Shown: positions 6,254 through 7,969 of the stretch, piece by piece | How the letters are laid out: each line of letters opens with the position of its first letter | Numbering within the stretch: the stretch's first letter is position 1 | Assembly: GCA_003154135.1 (NCBI GenBank) | Contig: PMCN01000004.1 | Coordinates: 14,905-22,873 of the forward strand | Direction: 5' to 3' | Origin: Acidimicrobiaceae bacterium | GTDB lineage: Bacteria > Actinomycetota > Acidimicrobiia > Acidimicrobiales > Ilumatobacteraceae | Length of the DNA: 7,969 nucleotides | Notes under the pieces: generated by a model | Database searches by the model: none | The model's input: the letters and a program-made list of their open reading frames with translations, nothing else | What the model was told of the DNA's origin: nothing | Program-made: the position numbers and the translations under genes

Positions 6254-7498
6254 TCAGGAAGAGGACCCGAACGCCAGACGCCACCATCGCTCGACGCGAT
6301 CACGACGATGACCGTGGAACATCAGCAGGTGGTTGCCGAGCGGCTCCTCCAGGAGCGTGCGCGCGCCCGTGCCGACGAGGCGGACCGTGACCTGCGTGCG
6401 GCAGAGGTCGTCGGCTTGACCCGCGTGCTCGATGTCGCCGTCGGAGATCCAGAGCTGGTCGAGCGAACGACCACCCAGCCGCATCAACGTCACCGGGCCC
6501 GGCGAGAAGGTGCCGCGCAGGCCGATCCCGAGGCCGGACTCGAAGTGGGTGTGCAACTCGATGTCGCTGACGAGCGATGGCGCCACCGTGCAGTGAGCAA
6601 GCAGGACTCGGTCGTTTGCCTCGTCGATCGCCGCCGGGTTGGCCATCCAACTCGGCTGGTCGAGGAGCGCGCGCACCAGCAACATGGCGACCGTGCTCGC
6701 GATGTCGCCCTCGCAGCCGGCCACGATCCCGCTGTCGTTGAGCTGGGCCAGCGCGATGCAGCCTGACGTGCGGAGGGCACCCAGGTAGTCGAAACAGCGG
6801 ACAGCAACCGCGTCGACGCGAGCGGCAGCGATCGCGTCGACCAGGACAGGGTGCAGAGCTGCAGCCCGCATCAACTCCGCCGACGGACGAGCCGTGCCGG
6901 AGAAGCGCTCCGCCGCCGTTCGTGTGCGCTCGGGGTCGGCGCTCCGATGCGCTTCGATGGTGTCGGCGATCCCGATCGGTACCAACTCCACCCCCCACCG
7001 CGCACGAAGCGAGTCGGCGTCGGGGATGCTCGCCACCAGCCATGGTGACGGTTCGCCGACCGCACCGAGCCGGGTGCGGTGCAACCGATGGATCGCCGTG
7101 ACGTCGGCAACCGCTGTTGCAATCGCGTCGGGTGCACCGGCTTCGGCCTGCACGATCCGACCACTCCTGCCATCGGCACGGGCGCGAGCCATTGCTTCGA
7201 GCGCGGCCGGGAGACTGTTGTGCAGTGGGTGGGCCACCAGCACGATGGGTTCGAACGGTACGACGTCGCTACGTCGGCGCGCATGGTCGAGGATCGCCAC
7301 CTCGGTGCCACCGGTAGCGACCAGGATCACAAGGGGAGCGTCCGGCGTCTCCTCCGGCGAAGTCACCCTGGTGCCGCCGATCGCATCCATGTCGGCGCGG
7401 ACGCCAGCGGTCACACGGTCGACTGTGGTCGCGGCGTGCAACTCGGACGCGACGACGAGGTATCCGAAGTTGTCCACGTTGCCATTGGGACACCACAC
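6254..7498 (-). CDS. L-fucose/L-arabinose isomerase-like protein
   Basis: The 414-aa product is shorter than E. coli FucI (about 590 aa). It resembles the compact, mostly uncharacterised members of the FucI/AraA superfamily. The N-terminal half starts with FGYLVVASELH and has a Rossmann-like pattern, including VILVATGGTE at about 57-66. The C-terminal half carries the metal-site hallmarks: AGCEGDI with Glu263, WMANPAAID at 284-292, AHCTVAP with His302, and HFESGLGIGLRG from 318. Family members isomerise aldoses and ketoses using a divalent metal in the cytoplasm; whether this one acts on a sugar is unknown. Asn287 lies where a metal-binding Asp would be expected. The GTG at 7498 is the most upstream usable start. 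It has only a weak GGGGCGG site, and GTG at 7477 is an alternative closer to the conserved region. The gene lies 39 bases after the DinB-like gene and 101 bases before the binding-protein gene, all on the same strand. Confidence 0.8.
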   Translation of the reverse strand: MWCPNGNVDNFGYLVVASELHAATTVDRVTAGVRADMDAIGGTRVTSPEETPDAPLVILVATGGTEVAILDHARRRSDVVPFEPIVLVAHPLHNSLPAALEAMARARADGRSGRIVQAEAGAPDAIATAVADVTAIHRLHRTRLGAVGEPSPWLVASIPDADSLRARWGVELVPIGIADTIEAHRSADPERTRTAAERFSGTARPSAELMRAAALHPVLVDAIAAARVDAVAVRCFDYLGALRTSGCIALAQLNDSGIVAGCEGDIASTVAMLLVRALLDQPSWMANPAAIDEANDRVLLAHCTVAPSLVSDIELHTHFESGLGIGLRGTFSPGPVTLMRLGGRSLDQLWISDGDIEHAGQADDLCRTQVTVRLVGTGARTLLEEPLGNHLLMFHGHRRDRVERWWRLAFGSSS

Positions 7499-7537
7499 CG
7501 GGCCGCCCCGGCAGGGCCGAACGTCATCGACCGTGAC

Positions 7538-7969
7538 CTAGCGCCGTTCGAGCAGTCCCCGCACGTACACCGCCTGGCCACCGTGCTGCATGTCGTCGTC
7601 GGCGATGCTGACCAGCCGCACGCCCATCGTGACCGGCGGGTCCCACCGCTCGTCGACGATCTTCGACAGGTCGGCGGGCGCCAGCCCAGCAAGGAAGGTG
7701 CGGGTACGGACGGCGACCGCCTCGTGATAGCCGAGCAGCACATCGGGACCATCGGGTCGTACCGCGGCGACGTCGGCGGCGGTGTGGCCGTAGCCGTGGT
7801 TGTGCGCGTCGGCCGTCATCCCGAATCGTGCCGCCCAGTCGCCCTCGACCCACACCTGCGGATCGCCGGTGAGCTCGGCGATGTGCGAGTCCTGCACCCG
7901 CGTGAGGTGCCACACCAGCCAGCCGATCGGGTTCGAACCCGGCTCGGGCGCCACCATCAACAACGCGGG
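7538..7969 (-). CDS. DinB/DUF664-type protein, C-terminal part (N-terminus beyond window edge)
   Basis: Some 143 C-terminal residues are visible and the frame is open to the right edge, so the true start lies outside. The fragment begins just before SNPIGWLVWHLTRVQDSH and ends with SIADDDMQHGGQAVYVRGLLERR. Both are hallmark helices of DinB-like four-helix bundles of the DUF664/mycothiol-transferase type. The His residues in WHL and MQHGGQ are two of the usual three metal ligands; a His in LLGYHEA may be the third. Relatives include metal-dependent thiol S-transferases that use mycothiol or bacillithiol, but many have no known activity (family knowledge). In-frame TTG and ATG codons at 7963-7955 would remove the first conserved helix lead-in, so they are unlikely starts. 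It is the first visible gene of the minus-strand series leading to the isomerase-like and binding-protein genes. Confidence 0.85.
   Translation of the reverse strand, partial: PALLMVAPEPGSNPIGWLVWHLTRVQDSHIAELTGDPQVWVEGDWAARFGMTADAHNHGYGHTAADVAAVRPDGPDVLLGYHEAVAVRTRTFLAGLAPADLSKIVDERWDPPVTMGVRLVSIADDDMQHGGQAVYVRGLLERR

Noticed and set aside
7499..7540. DinB-like and isomerase-like genes are in the same frame, separated by one TAG and 13 codons; considered a read-through fusion or a broken gene
   Set aside because: Both products look complete at the junction by family length and end/begin motifs. A same-frame neighbour occurs by chance one time in three, and nothing suggests suppression of the TAG.

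Overview
The window is GC-rich and packed with genes. It looks chromosomal and most likely comes from a member of the Actinomycetota, plausibly the class Acidimicrobiia. That placement is an inference from GC-rich codon use, GTG starts, lipoproteins with Thr-rich linkers, and an expanded branched-chain-amino-acid-type (HAAT/Liv) transporter locus. No rRNA, tRNA, CRISPR array, insertion sequence or phage gene was seen, and no intergenic gap reaches 300 bases.

Layout. (1) Positions 1-757, minus strand: a Thr-rich lipoprotein (212-757) followed 25 bases downstream by the N-terminus of an ABC ATPase that runs off the left edge (1-186). (2) Positions 846-4757, plus strand: a tight four-gene operon. 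It encodes a small two-helix membrane protein with an Ada-like zinc motif, a single-chain fusion of the LivH and LivM permeases, and the LivG and LivF ATPases. The joints are a 2-base gap, a 4-base GTGA overlap and a 4-base ATGA overlap. (3) Positions 4773-7969, minus strand: the truncated C-terminal part of a DinB/DUF664-type protein, an L-fucose-isomerase-like protein, and a Liv-type substrate-binding lipoprotein. The lipoprotein gene converges on livF with only 15 bases between the stop codons.

How the genes fit together. The substrate-binding lipoprotein (4773-6152), the fused permease and the two ATPases make a complete type I ABC importer. It is unusual in being split into two convergent transcription units. 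The binding protein lies downstream of the isomerase-like and DinB-like genes on the same strand, so the cargo may relate to those enzymes and need not be a branched-chain amino acid; this is inference. A 10-bp perfect palindrome and a possible -10 element precede the binding-protein gene and could control it separately.

The points most worth following are: the Ada-like zinc-motif membrane protein coupled to the permease; coordinated departures from consensus in the two ATPases, which appear to fall in the same composite nucleotide site; and the Asp-to-Asn-like position in the isomerase active site. Nothing seen requires a wholly new system. The best candidate for an undescribed arrangement is the zinc-motif protein, fused permease and asymmetric ATPases taken together.
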